A stretch of DNA of 64,000 nucleotides from Arachnopeziza araneosa. Lineage: Eukaryota; Ascomycota; Leotiomycetes; Helotiales; Arachnopezizaceae. Where the stretch lies: contig QYAI01000019.1 in the NCBI GenBank assembly GCA_003988855.1, forward strand, positions 219,321 through 283,320, in the 5' to 3' direction. Of the stretch, positions 35,788-47,487 are shown piece by piece. Under the pieces are notes generated by a model. The model saw only the letters and a list, made by a program, of their open reading frames with translations. It was not told the origin of the DNA and ran no database searches. Within the stretch, counting starts at the first letter, position 1, and each line of letters opens with the position of its first letter. A program made the position numbers and the translations under genes.

Positions 35788-36111
35788 TTTCGAAAAAGAA
35801 ATGGTTCAACGGCTGTGCATGATGTAGCGCCACGTAAACGATGGTACGGTGGAAGGAGGCTGGCAGCTGAATTAGTGATAGGCTGCGATACGGGAAAGGT
35901 ATTGGAGGGGAAGTATATCTTCTTTTCTGGAGGTCAACGCTAACCGCCTCGCAAGTCTCCACTCTTTAGCGAGCGATGACCTAGGCTCGGCAAGACTAGG
36001 TACCTACTGGACAGCCAGCCTCCCAGACACGGGCTACGATAGGATATCCCTGAGGACTTTCTACGTCACATTCAGACAGCCGCGCAGACGCACTTCGACC
36101 AGCAATTGATC
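35788..36111. promoter_or_regulatory. divergent promoter region AMPK beta / two-TM protein
   Basis: 324 bp between opposite starts. It contains a CTAGGTACCTA palindrome at about 35997-36007, the same type of half-site as in the rheb upstream region. Otherwise nothing recognised. Confidence 0.4.
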
Positions 36112-36596
36112 ATGTCTCACAGTACTATTCTCTACAGCATATCCATTCCTGCCGTATTTGCTTTGAGATGGACTTTGCTAGCATTATCACCCATTCTCCA
36201 CCTCTTTCTCTTCCTCGCCTCTCTCCCTCTCATCCCTTTAAACGTCCTGGCAAAATTTGAGGTGAGCGTACTCGCCTGAGATAGTGATCCACTAGCTCAC
36301 CATTTCAGACACTCTATATATACTGTGGAATTGCCGCGCTGGTAGGACTTCTTGCTGGTTTCCTGCTCCACTTCATGTCAGAATATCTAGCGTCTCTCTT
36401 CCACATGGACTCAGCTTCACAAACCTTTTCCAGCCCACCTACACTAATTCAAGAGAGAGCGAAACTGAAGCATGCTTGGAAAACCTCAACGACCAGAGCG
36501 GAACCACGGGTTTGGGTGGGCTCCGAGTGGCTAGCAAAGGATGGTCTATTGGGACAGACGATTCTCGAGGAGGAGGATTCTGATGAAGGCTACTGA
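36112..36596 (+). CDS. uncharacterised two-TM fungal protein
   Basis: Two exons: 36112-36261 and 36309-36596, joined by a 47-nt GT-AG intron, giving 145 aa. The first half contains two hydrophobic segments: residues about 11-47 (one long or two short helices rich in L, F, A, P), and LYIYCGIAALVGLLAGFLLHF after the splice (about 52-72). A soluble tail with a WVGSEW motif and an acidic end (EEEDSDEGY) follows. I recall similar short proteins with a KFETLYIY junction across Pezizomycotina, with no assigned function. Its stop is 109 bp from the stop of kae1 on the other strand. Confidence 0.75.
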
Positions 36597-36705
36597 GGAT
36601 TACTGTTACGAGATCAAGTTTCAGTTGCTCGAAATCTTTCTGATCATCGTGGCTTTCAACCTTCAGCGATCTGAGAATTACAGCAGTTGATCATAGCTGG
36701 CTGAT

Positions 36706-37755
36706 TTAATCTCTCCATTTGATGAAAACCTCGTCTGTCCTGAATCGCTGTGTACACGTTGCCTCCTCGATCGCAGTTCTGAAACCAGTCTCGTAAGCGA
36801 GAAGACCAGCATGGGCTATCATGATTCCATTGTCAATGCAAAACCGCTCATCGGTAGCAAATACATTCCCCCCCCTATCTTTTGCCATTAATCCCATCAT
36901 TTGTTGTAACCTTTCATTGCACCCAACCCCGCCGACAATGAGGACTTGGGTGCTTCCGACATGAGCCATTGCCCGCTCTGTAATCTCTACTAACATTGCA
37001 TAAACAGTCTCTTGTAAGCTAAAGCATAAATCAGCTGTAGTGATACGCTCTCCAGTGATGGGATCTTGTTTTTCTGGATTTGACTTCAACTCTGCTGCCA
37101 GTAGGTCGATGCTAGCGAGTATACCAGAGAACGAGCAATCCATACCCTTAACAGCGTACGGCAGATCAACCAATATCTTTCCTTTCTTTGCAAGCTGCTC
37201 GATATTGTAGCCGGGCGCAGGATCGTTGCTGATCTCAAGAGTGCGTGCAAAACGATCTAGACAATTTCCTACGGCAATGTCAAGTGCTTCGCCAAATATT
37301 CGATAACGCTGCTCTGCATACGCAATAACCTGGGTGTTGCCTCCACTGACATACAATACAACAGGATTTTGAGCACCCGTAATCTCTCTGCCCATCTCAA
37401 TGTGACCCACGCAGTGATTGACTCCGACGAGCTCCTTTTGCCAGAGCAATGCCAGCATTCGCGCAGCAACTGCAACACTTTGAAGAGGAGCGCCCATTCC
37501 GGGGCCTTTTGTGTAACATATGCAGTCCAAATCACTGATAGATATACCTGCCCCGGTAATAGCCTGCTTGACAAGCCTGATAATCCATGATCGGTGGTGT
37601 TTTGCTGTGTCCTTTGGCAGAAACCCTTCACCAGGTGGGGAAATGAAGGTGTGCCTTATGTTCGAGAGGATATGCGCTGGCTTTCCATTCGCAGGATGAG
37701 ATATGACTCCAATACCAAGCTTATTGGCACTACCTTCCAGGCCTAACGCGATCAT
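36706..37755 (-). CDS. kae1: Kae1, tRNA N6-threonylcarbamoyladenosine transferase of the KEOPS complex
   Basis: Single exon, 349 aa from the ATG at 37755. The frame is open further upstream to 37869, but the family starts exactly at MIALGLEGSANK, so the extra 38 residues are rejected as the main start. The metal-binding HCVGH (His114 and His118), YTKGPGMGAPL, VLYVSGGNTQVIAY, GNCLDRFART, and the C-terminal VLIVGGVGCNERLQ and DERFCIDNGIMIAHAG are all present. With Bud32, Cgi121 and Pcc1 this ASKHA-fold enzyme makes t6A37 on ANN-decoding tRNAs in the cytosol and also affects telomeres and transcription. It is divergent from the rkm4-type gene with only 174 bp between starts. Confidence 0.95.
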   Translation of the reverse strand: MIALGLEGSANKLGIGVISHPANGKPAHILSNIRHTFISPPGEGFLPKDTAKHHRSWIIRLVKQAITGAGISISDLDCICYTKGPGMGAPLQSVAVAARMLALLWQKELVGVNHCVGHIEMGREITGAQNPVVLYVSGGNTQVIAYAEQRYRIFGEALDIAVGNCLDRFARTLEISNDPAPGYNIEQLAKKGKILVDLPYAVKGMDCSFSGILASIDLLAAELKSNPEKQDPITGERITTADLCFSLQETVYAMLVEITERAMAHVGSTQVLIVGGVGCNERLQQMMGLMAKDRGGNVFATDERFCIDNGIMIAHAGLLAYETGFRTAIEEATCTQRFRTDEVFIKWRD

Positions 37756-37929
37756 CTGAGATAGTCGGATTGTTGTGAAGTTGGAAGGAGGCCAGTTTCG
37801 GGAGGTGGGGTGAAAGGGCGCCTCGATCGTCGCTAAGAAAAATAGGCGAATCAGTCTAAGAACAGTCAAATGTACAAAAAATACATATCAAAGCACATCA
37901 GACAAGTACTTCCAACTACAACTTCCAAA
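37756..37929. promoter_or_regulatory. compact bidirectional promoter kae1 / rkm4
   Basis: Only 174 bp separate two translation-related genes transcribed in opposite directions. The two core promoters and leaders must share this space. No individual site is recognised. Confidence 0.5.
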
Positions 37930-39499
37930 ATGGACGGCGACGATTTCGAAGCTAAAACAAATTCCTTCCTAAAGTGGCTCCCCAAAACTGGCATAGCTCT
38001 TAATCCAAAAGTGGCAGTAGTAGATTTGCGAGCAAAATCTCGTGGAAGAGGCATCGGTATGATAAATCACCATCTTCGTCGCTCCAGAGCGTTCTGACAG
38101 CATTTCAGTTGCCCTCGAAAGCCTCGAAGAAGATGAAATTATCTTCAGTATCCCACGCTCTGCGCTCATAAACACATCTACGGCAGGCAATGACTTGAAC
38201 ACTCTGACCCGTAGTTCTTTAGAGAAAATGTCCCAATGGCTGGTTCTTTCCCCCTCCCCCTCCCCCTCTTCATTCTGATATCTAATATCCTTGCAGAGTC
38301 TTACATGCCTTATGCTGGCTGAAAGTCAAAATCCTAATTCAAAATGGTCGCCTTATCTCGCGATTCTTCCCATATCCTTAAACAGTCTTGTATTTTGGAC
38401 GGAAACAGAATTATCAGAACTCCAAGCTAGCACAGTATCCAGAAAAATTGGGAAAATTCCTGCTGAAGATATGTTCCTGCAGCATATTGCTCCTCTAGCA
38501 TTGAGGTTGGGATTAGAATTTAGCCTCGAAAAGTGCCATTTACTCGCTTCGATAATAATGGCTTATGCCTTCGACATCCCTAAAACTCCTACAGAGGAAG
38601 AGATTGGGGTAGAGGACGGCGATGATTTAGTTTCAGATGATGAGAGCGAAGAGGCTACACTTTCATTGATTGTAAGTATATCCTGAACCCAATCACAAAT
38701 TTTCGATGTCACTAATCCTATAACAGCCCCTGGCAGACATTCTGAACGCTGATGCTGATAAGAATAACGCTCGACTATGTTGTGACAATGACCAAGTCTT
38801 GGAACTAAGATCTATAAAGTGAGTGAATCGGCGATTCTAAAAGTATTGCGTCTCTCTCGCTGACAAATAACTTGGAGACCCATCTCTCCCGGCGAAGAAA
38901 TACTAAATGACAATGGAACACTTCCACAATCTGATCTACTTCGTCGATACGGCTATGTGTCAGATCACTATGCCAAATATAATGTGGTAGAAATACTCAC
39001 CTCGCCAACCATCCTCTCAACATTTCAGAAGGAGTTGGGAGGTGCAGAAGTGCAGAAACGTATAGCAGTTGCTGAGCGTGAGGACATTTATGACGAATCA
39101 TATGACATCTCCCACTCTAGAGATGAGAGTACAGGAATTCCGACGGGTTTAATCTCTTTAGTGTATCTTTTTCTTTTAAGTAATGATCGTTTCAAAGACA
39201 TCCAGGCATCAAAGGAAGACTTACCTGGTCGATCAAAGCTCTCAACAGAAAAAGTCGGTTCCTGTTTGATAGATATCTTCAGGCGTAGGGAGCAAGAATA
39301 CGCAACCACACTTTCAGAAGACGAAGAATTGCTGAAAGCAGAAAATCTTCCTGCTAGATCCATTCTGGCAATTCAAGTCCGACTGGGAGAGAAAAGAGTG
39401 TTGGCAGAGGCTATCAAAGAAGCGGAGATGTATAAGGGACCCAGCAAAAGATCAAGATCAAGAGATGCATCATCTACAAAGAAGAGCCGAAAGCAGTAA
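37930..39499 (+). CDS. rkm4: SET-domain ribosomal lysine methyltransferase, Rkm4/Set7-like
   Basis: Five exons: 37930-38056, 38109-38242, 38297-38671, 38727-38818 and 38878-39499, giving 449 aa. The SET region is interrupted in the usual way: GRGIVALESLEEDEIIFSIP at the start, SKWSPYLAILP, then PLADILNADADKNNARL (the substrate/SAM-binding block with the N-A-D pattern) and ISPGEEILNDNG with a YGYVSDHY. A Rubisco-LSMT-type C-terminal helical domain and a basic tail (SKRSRSRDASSTKKSRK) end it. Family role: monomethylation of ribosomal protein eL42/Rpl42. The tail looks like a nuclear localisation signal. Intron 2 has a GTTCTT donor and a CCCCTC repeat. The DLVSDDESEE insert between SET halves is acidic. 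Confidence 0.9.
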
Positions 39500-39810
39500 A
39501 TTTTGGCGAAAGTAGAGTACGAAAAAGGCCATACAAGCGTGACTCCAGTCATTCTTGTTGAAAATGTCTCGTTTTCTTTAGTTTTGATGCTCTATGGAGC
39601 GCTAAAATACAATAGTTCTCTACTCTACGACCTGGATGTCAAAAGTCGCAGGACAGAATTCTTATTCTCTAACAACGCTTAACCAGCCTATACCCTATGA
39701 AACGCCTGGACTCTCTAACTCCGTAAGAACGCTCCTGCCCAAAAAATTTAATATACAATGCACTACCAAGCACAGATTTTGAAGGAACTGATGGCGAAAT
39801 TGTTTGTGCC

Positions 39811-41599
39811 TTACGTAGAAGTTTGGGCGTTTACAAGTTGTACTCCCGTGATTCCTCGATTCTGTGTTGGGCTGACAATAACAGGCCTAGCTTGCACTGC
39901 GCGTTCGTCTTGCCGGATTCGTTGTGGAAATAGATGGGATGGAAGAGGTATGGTTGCACGAAATCGGAGAGCTTTTGTATCGTATGGATCCATCTCATAA
40001 ACAGGTTGCTCCTCATCGTCATCTTGGTCATACTTCCATCGATCCGAAGCGACTAGTTCAGCTCCAATTGCAGGTGACGACATTCCTCGGCGGTCAATCC
40101 AAAGTCGACCACATCTGCCAATTCTTCTACGATATGCGGGTTGCCCTCGGGGCTCATCGTCTTCGGGTGGAGTGCTGTACCTAAATGGGATATTCTCAGG
40201 CTTCTCTTCCACTGGAGAAGGCTGATCGAAAGATTCAGAGGTTACTGAAGAGGGAGGAGTCATCAAATATTGATACTGCGCAGTTGCTGGTCGGAATCCG
40301 GCTTCTGAATCTTGGCCTTGAACCGGGGAGAGTGGTTCACGAGTCAAATCAATGTGACCCTTGTTCCATTCTCGATGCTGGAGGGCTTTGCCTTCAATCT
40401 CGGATTGTAGTAAGTTCTCTTTCTGGGCAGTCACGTCACTCAAGAAGATAAGATCGGCTTCAAGTGGGCGACCATCAGAACGACCAGGCATACGAATCTG
40501 TGTTCCTGGTTGTCGTTGTTGAAGTTGATTGAAGTCGGGAATCTTTCTTCTCTGAGGCTGTTCCTTGTCAGTTTTGATCCCATTGATGTTGCGAAAAGAC
40601 ACACCCTTTGATTTATTAGATCTTCATCATCTGTCTTGATACCAAGTCTGACTTTGCACTCTTTAACCTTAGTACGCTGTTCAAAGATACTGCGCTCAGC
40701 GGTCAAGAGATCCCTTTTAGTCAATTCCCTTCGATAAACAGCTTCAGTAAGGTAACGACCTTCTTCAAGCTCCCTCCTCAATCTTTTAAGTCTTTCACTG
40801 CTTTGAACATCACGAGCTCTTGTCTTTCTCGTTTGACGTACGTCACGCCGGCGGAAACAGACATATGGATCCCCGTCATCCTTTTCTTGGTTTCTCTCAA
40901 ACTTCAAGGTGGGTTGCAAAGGATGGTTCCCCGACTCTTGTCTTCGATTCCTCCAATGCTCGTAAACATCTTTAGCGAATTCTAAAGTTTTCTGTTCTAA
41001 TTGTTGCTTTAATGTCTGGGTCATTGCCTCTAGCGGCACTAAGGTGCCATCCACGGAGGCATAAGGTGCCTGGATCTCAGCAGTGTCCTCGAACACTTCC
41101 ATGATCATCTCGAATTCATCCTCAGAGCATTTCCAACTAGACGGCCTCTTCTGGTTATATTCTGCAAGGAAAATTTCATCTTCGGTGGAAATGTTATATT
41201 GGCAACCAGTACACTCTTCTACCGTTTGGGACGAGCGGATGTAGGTGGCAGGCCTGTCAAATGCTAACGAGTAGAGCGTGTCATAGTCAATGCTAGAGCT
41301 CTCCTGAGCAGGAGGCGCTGGAATTTCATTCTCGGTATCCTTATCGCCAACCCCCGAGCTCGCCGCTAAGGCGGCCTGGAGATGATATTCCTGCTGATTG
41401 TTAGCTGTTTGACACGTGATTCTAAGATAATGTATAAGTCACGTGCCTTCTCCTCGCTCTTCTCCACGCCGGTCTCGACATTATATTGGTTTTGAAGTGA
41501 ATTATATTCTGCCGACTCGATCTGGTCTTCGCGCAGCACCTGTTGCTGCGTGGCTTTGTTGAGTTTTCGAACTCGTACCTGTCGTTGTAAGGGGGCCAT
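39811..41599 (-). CDS. epl1: Enhancer of polycomb-like protein 1 (NuA4 subunit)
   Basis: Three exons (minus): 41599-41447, 41390-40605 and 40557-39811, giving 561 aa. The EPcA domain begins RQVRVRKLNKATQQQVLRE and continues through NVETGVEKSEEKEYHLQAAL, SSWKCSEDEFEMIMEVFE and HWRNRRQESGNHPLQPTLKFE. The EPcA-B end RDVRQTRKTRARDVQSSERL is followed by PGTQIRMPGRSDGR and a divergent Q/P-rich C-terminus. It is the scaffold of the NuA4/Piccolo histone acetyltransferase. Intron 1 must be GC-AG (AAG|GCACGT) to keep the conserved EKSEEKE; the only phase-0 GT alternative would delete that block. Its acceptor is a tandem CAGCAG, so a one-Gln difference is possible. Confidence 0.92.
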
Positions 41600-42138
41600 A
41601 GTGTCAAGTGCAAACCTCAATTATCTCGATGCCTAGACGCGCTTTTTCAGATCCGAAAATTTGTGAGTTTGAAATACCGGTCATGTTTAGATGGCTCGCG
41701 TCATTTCAGGTTGTTCTGGGTTGCGGTGGATGATCTTTTGATAAATGTTCTTATCGTCGCAGGCGATGAGGTGAATTTTTCATCACTCGCCTTAGCTAAT
41801 GATGATGGACTCAGCGTTCAAGGCGCCAAGGCAACTACAGATCCCGGCTGTTCCCCTATTCCCCACGAGTGCACATCCAGATTTCGTAGACGATAAAGAA
41901 TACAAATATTAGTGCTTAGGAACTTATAAAAGTGAGGAATAATTCATATCTAACGTGTTTCCTTGGAATCTCAACAATAGTCGCGCTGCTCCTGGACAAA
42001 TTCTAGCAAAGGTAGGTGTATTTACGCCCTCGCCCTAACTGAGCCTAGCCGCTGTTCGACTCAGACCCCGTCCGTCACCCAACTGATCCAAGCATTTCAA
42101 CTTTACCCCTCCAACCCCACCGTGACAATACCTACAAG
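41600..42138. promoter_or_regulatory. divergent promoter region epl1 / cnb1
   Basis: 539 bp between opposite starts. Both promoters are expected here. A plus frame at 41663-41896 has no family match. Nothing else recognised. Confidence 0.4.
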
Positions 42139-42868
42139 ATGGGGAACGCCAGCAGCGCAGTGTTGGAGAATATTGTGCAGGGTTCTAACTGTATGCTGAG
42201 ATTTCCAGCCTTGATCAGAAGCCCTGCTGATGCAAACAATAGTTGATCGCGACGAGGTAGAGAGGATACGAAAAAGATTTATGAAACTGGACAAGGTAGG
42301 CTCTAATCTTTGGATCTTGTACAAGAACTGATCCACCATCAGGATAACTCTGGTACAATCGAGCGAGATGAATTTCTCAGCCTTCCCCAGATATCCTCGA
42401 ACCCATTAGCGACGAGGTCCGAATACTCTCCTTGAATATGCCAGAAAGGTCCCGTTTAACATTGTGTAGGATGATTGCCATATTTGATGAAGATGGAGGT
42501 GGGGATGTCGACTTTCAAGAGTTCGTCTCGGGCCTAAGTGCCTTCTCTAGCAAAGGCAATAAGGAGCAAAAGCTACGATTTGCATTTCAGGTCTATGATA
42601 TTGACCGTGATGGCTATATCAGTAACGGAGAGCTATTTATCGTGTTGAAGATGATGGTCGGTAGCAACTTGAAGGATCAACAATTGCAGCAGATCGTAGA
42701 TAAAACGATTATGGAGGCGGATTTGGATCGGGACGGGAAGATTAGCTTTGAAGAATTTACTAAGATGGTAGAGAACACAGATGTCAGCATGAGCATGACA
42801 TTAGGTGAGTTCAATAGGTCTCAAGGTCTGAGCGACACTACTGACTAGCACGTTTAGATCAATTTTGA
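42139..42868 (+). CDS. cnb1: calcineurin regulatory subunit B
   Basis: Five exons: 42139-42190, 42243-42295, 42343-42416, 42470-42804 and 42858-42868, giving 174 aa. MGNASS at the start is an N-myristoylation site. Four EF-hands are visible: DKDNSGTIERDEF, DEDGGGDVDFQEF, DIDRDGYISNGELF and DLDRDGKISFEEF. The conserved end MTLDQF is reached only through the last 11-nt exon. The subunit binds Ca2+ and activates the calcineurin A phosphatase, which dephosphorylates Crz1-type factors in stress and hyphal growth. The intron at 42417-42469 has the weak donor GTCCGA, but phase and family agreement make it secure. Confidence 0.96.
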
Positions 42869-45800
42869 GTCTTTTTACGGCTCCTTAGGATTTCAACGCA
42901 CCAACGATGCATTCCCTAACTGCTCTCAGCGATGGAAGCAATCTTTGTGTTTGGTAGAGATACCTTTGCTACCAACCAAAAATATTCCTTCTTCACAGCC
43001 TGCCTTATCCCCCCCTTGAATATCTTTCCGCCAGTTTCTTGTCACCTCCACCCCAACTCTGAGACCGTTCGACTTCTCTCTGTTTCTCTCTGCCATATAG
43101 ACTTCTGCCTGCGCAGACTTAAATAGTGATTGAAACTTGTCTTTAGTAGCAAGTGGATATTTCATTGGACTATGGTTATTGTTCGATTTGAAAAACTTTA
43201 TTAAACGCTAGAGTGTCCCTCCAAAAGCAGGTTGGTTTAGCCATCATTCTTCACCATCAATAATCCGAGGAATAGAGTATGAGTTTATTGCGCAAACACT
43301 CCATTATCCAAAGAGAGTGTCTCATTTGCCAACTGATTTAGGGGATCAGATAGTCGGATGACTGTGAGAAGCAGGTTGATGCAGAAGAAGAATCCGAAAC
43401 CTTCTCGAAAGCAAATTGCATCGGGATTTCTCATTCCAAAGCGCTTGAGCGTAGGGTTAGGCTGCTACCAGCAGGGTTCGGGCCTCCTGCGTTCTTAGTA
43501 TCTTCTGGAAGGTGGTTCCGTTTCAAAACTTATGTCTGTGCAAATTGATGCCTGAGATGACATGGTGCGATTGCTTAGGTAGGCTTGTGTTAGCGCCCGA
43601 CCGGCCTAATCGTAAATATGTAATTAACACTGGAGGTTCGGGGGTATCTGGGCTCAAGAAAATATTCTGACTTGAGAAGCTAAGGATACTTGTTAAGACT
43701 TCGTCTGATCATATGTGTCGATTTTGATGTTCATCCTGCTTGGCTGGGTTCATCGTGTTGGTTTGTTGTGAAGGTAAAAGTGAAGTTGATTGGGGTGACA
43801 TGGCCTTTGGAATCCAATTCCTCCGCTGCAACGGCCTCTCCTCTTTTCTAATCTTATTCGAGACGGTGTTGACTCTCTCTTTGGGGGTGGCTCGCTCCCG
43901 CTTAAAAAATTAAATTATCTCACACTTGGATAAGTGCCTCATTGCCAGTCAGCATCAGCCTTGGCAGGGCTGCAGCTGACGGAACCTCCAGGATCTGCTG
44001 TCGGGCTTGCTACTTCAACTGACGATCCCGGAAATCCCCTTTGGGATGAACTTGCGAATTCTCCTGGTCGCCAATGCAAAGAGGCTGAGATGAGGTTGAA
44101 GAGAACTTTAAATGCCGAATGGACACGCAGATTGCAGCAAAGTCTGCGACCTGATTGATGTTGTGCATGCATTGTTTCCCGTGGAACACAACCGTTTCCA
44201 AAGATCTGGAAAAAGTCCATGCCACGAACACTGACACGACTCTCTATGATGAACGGGAGACTGTCTTGAAACGAAAACAAAATGACGGCAGAGTGCTTTG
44301 GCAATTTTGGGCCGCAAGGTAGCTTGTGGCATCAATGGCAGCATAAGGAGCGACATACAACAAGAAAGATGTTGTCATTTTGACGCCCTACAGCGGAGCA
44401 GCCAAGATGGTCTAGACGACAATTGAGGACAGTTAGATGCAGTAGGTCTTCCAATTCCAGAGGGAAGAGTGGCGACGTTACCAAAGGACGGAACGGGGAG
44501 AGCGGCAATAACATACGCCTAATAAGAGACAGTATATACTGGGCCTAGCTCACCCTTTCTTGATGCAGGGTGGGTTGCCGACCCCTACCTCAGGTACGTC
44601 TGTAGATCTCGTCACTTTGCAGGTGGTGGTGGCAAGGAATAGTTAAACGAAACGACGCTTGCTCGAGACACGCCAGATAGTCTAGCGCACCGGTGCTTCT
44701 CATACCTGGATTCAAAGTATCAAAATACCTCACTCTCGATTGGCCCTACACTTCTCCGTGAAAGCCTGTTCCCTTATCCTCCTCCTTGCTTGCAATGTGG
44801 AACAAATACTTTGGACTGTGCACAACGCAACCTTTCCAAGCAGAAAGTAGAACTAATTAGTAACGCCGAATTGAAGATGCGTGCATGTTTCAGAGGACGA
44901 GCAGAGCATGGGATTCAGAAACTCAGGATCTGAGAGAATGCCTCTTTGGGAGATCCGGACATCCTACCGACGACAGGAGAGACGCCCACGCCTCCAATCC
45001 GCCATGATTGCAGAGTCACCGAGCCACTGAAATCTGACAGCCTCACAAAATGGCGTTTCTTTGCTTCCTTCGCCTCTCTCTCTTGCTTCCTTCTGGCGTT
45101 GTCATGCGTGGCAGCTAGGTGGTCCATCGCCCCGAGCTTCGATCTCGGGCTGTGGACGGACAACTGGAACACGGTACGAAGCACCATCTCATCCGCAGAC
45201 GTGTTCCCTGCCAGTCTCGCCTTCGGCTTGCTCTGCCGCGGATATTTACGGACCATTCCCGTCTTGCGTGCGTCAGGAACGTGTGCCGGTACGTACGTCC
45301 TCGTGCCCTCCAAGATTCCTGATGGCCGAAGGTCCTGTAAACAGTGTGTTGGTAGGTACTGGAAGGATACCATAGGGTCGTAGTTCCTTTTGCCAGCCAA
45401 TTCTTGTTATTATTTTTTCCTTTTCTTTTCGATACTTTCTAGAGATGCTTTTTGTCCATCAAGCCCCCACGACGGCATTGGTCTTGCTGCGCGAGGTGTA
45501 GTTGAGCCGTCGTCAGGACACGCAATGTCAGATATCACACCCCAGAATCGGAATCGAGCATAGCTTCGCCTCATCCGACGATCAGAAGGTGGATGGATTA
45601 TTCTTGTGATCGACCGCTGAGCTTAAAAAACAAAACGCCCAGCCAAGGCCAAGGCCCTCCCGGCAGGCCAAAAAAAATCCCGATCATGCACATCAAAATG
45701 GTGCGGTCTCGACGATACACTGCCTACTCGGGGCTAGCCGCAAAAAAGAAAGCAGATGGAAATATCGATTTTGCAACCCAACCTCTTCTTACCTCTCTCT

Positions 45801-47487
45801 CGCGTACCTGACTAGTGGGCAGCCCCAAATCCCAAGAACCAAACATCTCTCTCGGCCCATTCCTGGCCAGATCATTGGGCAATTCAAGAAGCTTTTCAGG
45901 CCCCGATTTATTTATACCCAGCACCCGTGGTTGCCAGTGCCACTGCAGTGCGTTTCTCACCTCCCTAGGTACTGGTATCATCTCCCGCCCGCCTCGAGGC
46001 TGCTCGACTCGGTCGACTCGAATCATCCTAACGGTGTGCTCGGACGACGACTGACTTGACTGCTGCTTCCTCCCGCTCTCCTGCGCCACAGCTCCCAAAT
46101 GTGCTGCTAGTAACAGTCTAGCTTTCTTGCCTCTTCCAAGGCAAGAACCTGCGGGAAAAGAGAGGCCATCTCAACTTCCTGCAGTAATTCAAAATAATCA
46201 TCCTCCTTCGTTCTCCTCGTTCGCTCTCCTCCCTCGTTTGTTTGGCTTCCAGATCACTTCCGTACCTGTACAGTCACCTACTCCCTGTTCCCTATCCACC
46301 TCGATTGCTCGCCCTGTCTTAACCAGGTCCGCCACCTGAACTCCGTGCTCCTGTGAGATTCGCACGTCCATTTTCAACGTTAGACTACGGGGTGAGTTGG
46401 CTAGCTGGCCTGCGAACACTTGCTTCACCCTTGTGTCTTGGACTCCAACTACTCTACCTGGCCGCCGAAAGTCCTGACATCCGCTCGAGGGGTCTGTTTC
46501 CATTGAGCAACTCTATCCCAACCTCGTTCCTTTCATTGAAGTCTCTCATCCAGCGCATAACTACTCATTGTCTAATCAAAGCGCCCTGGTTCATGCAATT
46601 AAGACTTTGCACTCGCTGCCTGATCTTCCGCCTTCACCCAGGCGCAACGAAGAAACAGTGTTCCAACTCCACGGGAGTGTATTCCTTCTCCCCGGGTTGT
46701 TCCTCACCCGTCTTTCTAGAAAGTCATACTTTCAAAACTTTTAAGTTAAAGAATCGGCGAACCCAGCTCACTACCTAGGCTGAGGCACTATATTGCTTTG
46801 TCAGTCGGAAAATCTAAGAGCTTCTTGATCCCAGAGAAGGATATCGAATCATCACAAACTTCGACCTCATCCTGAGTCCAGCATACTGCTGATACCGGCT
46901 GTTTGCCCTATGCACACGCAGCTTCTGCAGGGACCTTGCCTGTTAGAGAGCAAGGGTTGACAACGCATCACTGTTTTCTCATTTTAACTTCATAGAAGTA
47001 TTGATCTTGTTTTGCTAAAGACTCAAACAAGTTGCGCCCCACCTCGTCTACTATACAGCAAAACCTGCCCCGCAAGAAGCTCGCAAAAAAAGTGAAAATA
47101 CCGCAAGAGTATCCTACCAAAACACGACTCTGTAAGGGCGCCCAAGCACGAGTATTGTTCAAGCCTGTCTTAAGAGGGAAGTGTACTATCTAGGGTAAAC
47201 ATTACTCTTGATTCGGTACGACATTGAAGTATCTTTTTTAGTTCAATTTTTGCTAACTTGAAAAGTCAAGAAAGAACAATACCTCATAGATTCTTTCAAT
47301 CTACGAATTCGACATCAAAGGGCAGCGCGCTCCGTTCAGGCGATTGAAACTAGAAGGTTAGAGTTTTATAAAAGACCCAAATTCTTGCAAACTGGCCCTC
47401 CTGCAAACACGGCCAGCCTTTTTGCCAGCGGCGGCGCATCTGCTCATCTCGCCGTTGGCAGAGTTGGCCTCACTCTTGGAACAAAAC
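42869..47487. other. 4.6 kb region with no supportable gene
   Basis: The longest gene-free stretch in the window. Frames of 60-160 codons occur on both strands (for example 44946-45383 + against 44915-45400 -), but they overlap each other and carry no domain or intron logic. From about 45000 to 46500 the + strand is C/T rich with many CCTC/TTCTC runs, which is common in long promoters and leaders of regulated fungal genes. It probably serves the gene starting at 47488 and could include an untranslated first exon or a noncoding RNA. No tRNA-like A/B boxes were found by eye. Confidence 0.5.

Noticed and set aside
37756..37869. N-terminal extension of Kae1 by 38 residues
   Set aside because: The frame is open, but the family starts at MIALGLEGSANK and the extension occupies the short promoter shared with the rkm4-like gene.
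43440..43660. Possible tRNA B-box-like strings (GGTTCGGG, GGTTCGGGG)
   Set aside because: No matching A box or cloverleaf could be formed around them.
44915..45400. Overlapping 145-161 codon frames on both strands
   Set aside because: They are mirror images on opposite strands with arginine/serine/leucine-rich content typical of GC-richer noncoding DNA; no domain or intron signals.
45593..45811. Short frame with a GRPKK (AT-hook-like) motif
   Set aside because: A single short basic motif in a 72-codon frame overlapped by other frames is not enough to support a gene.
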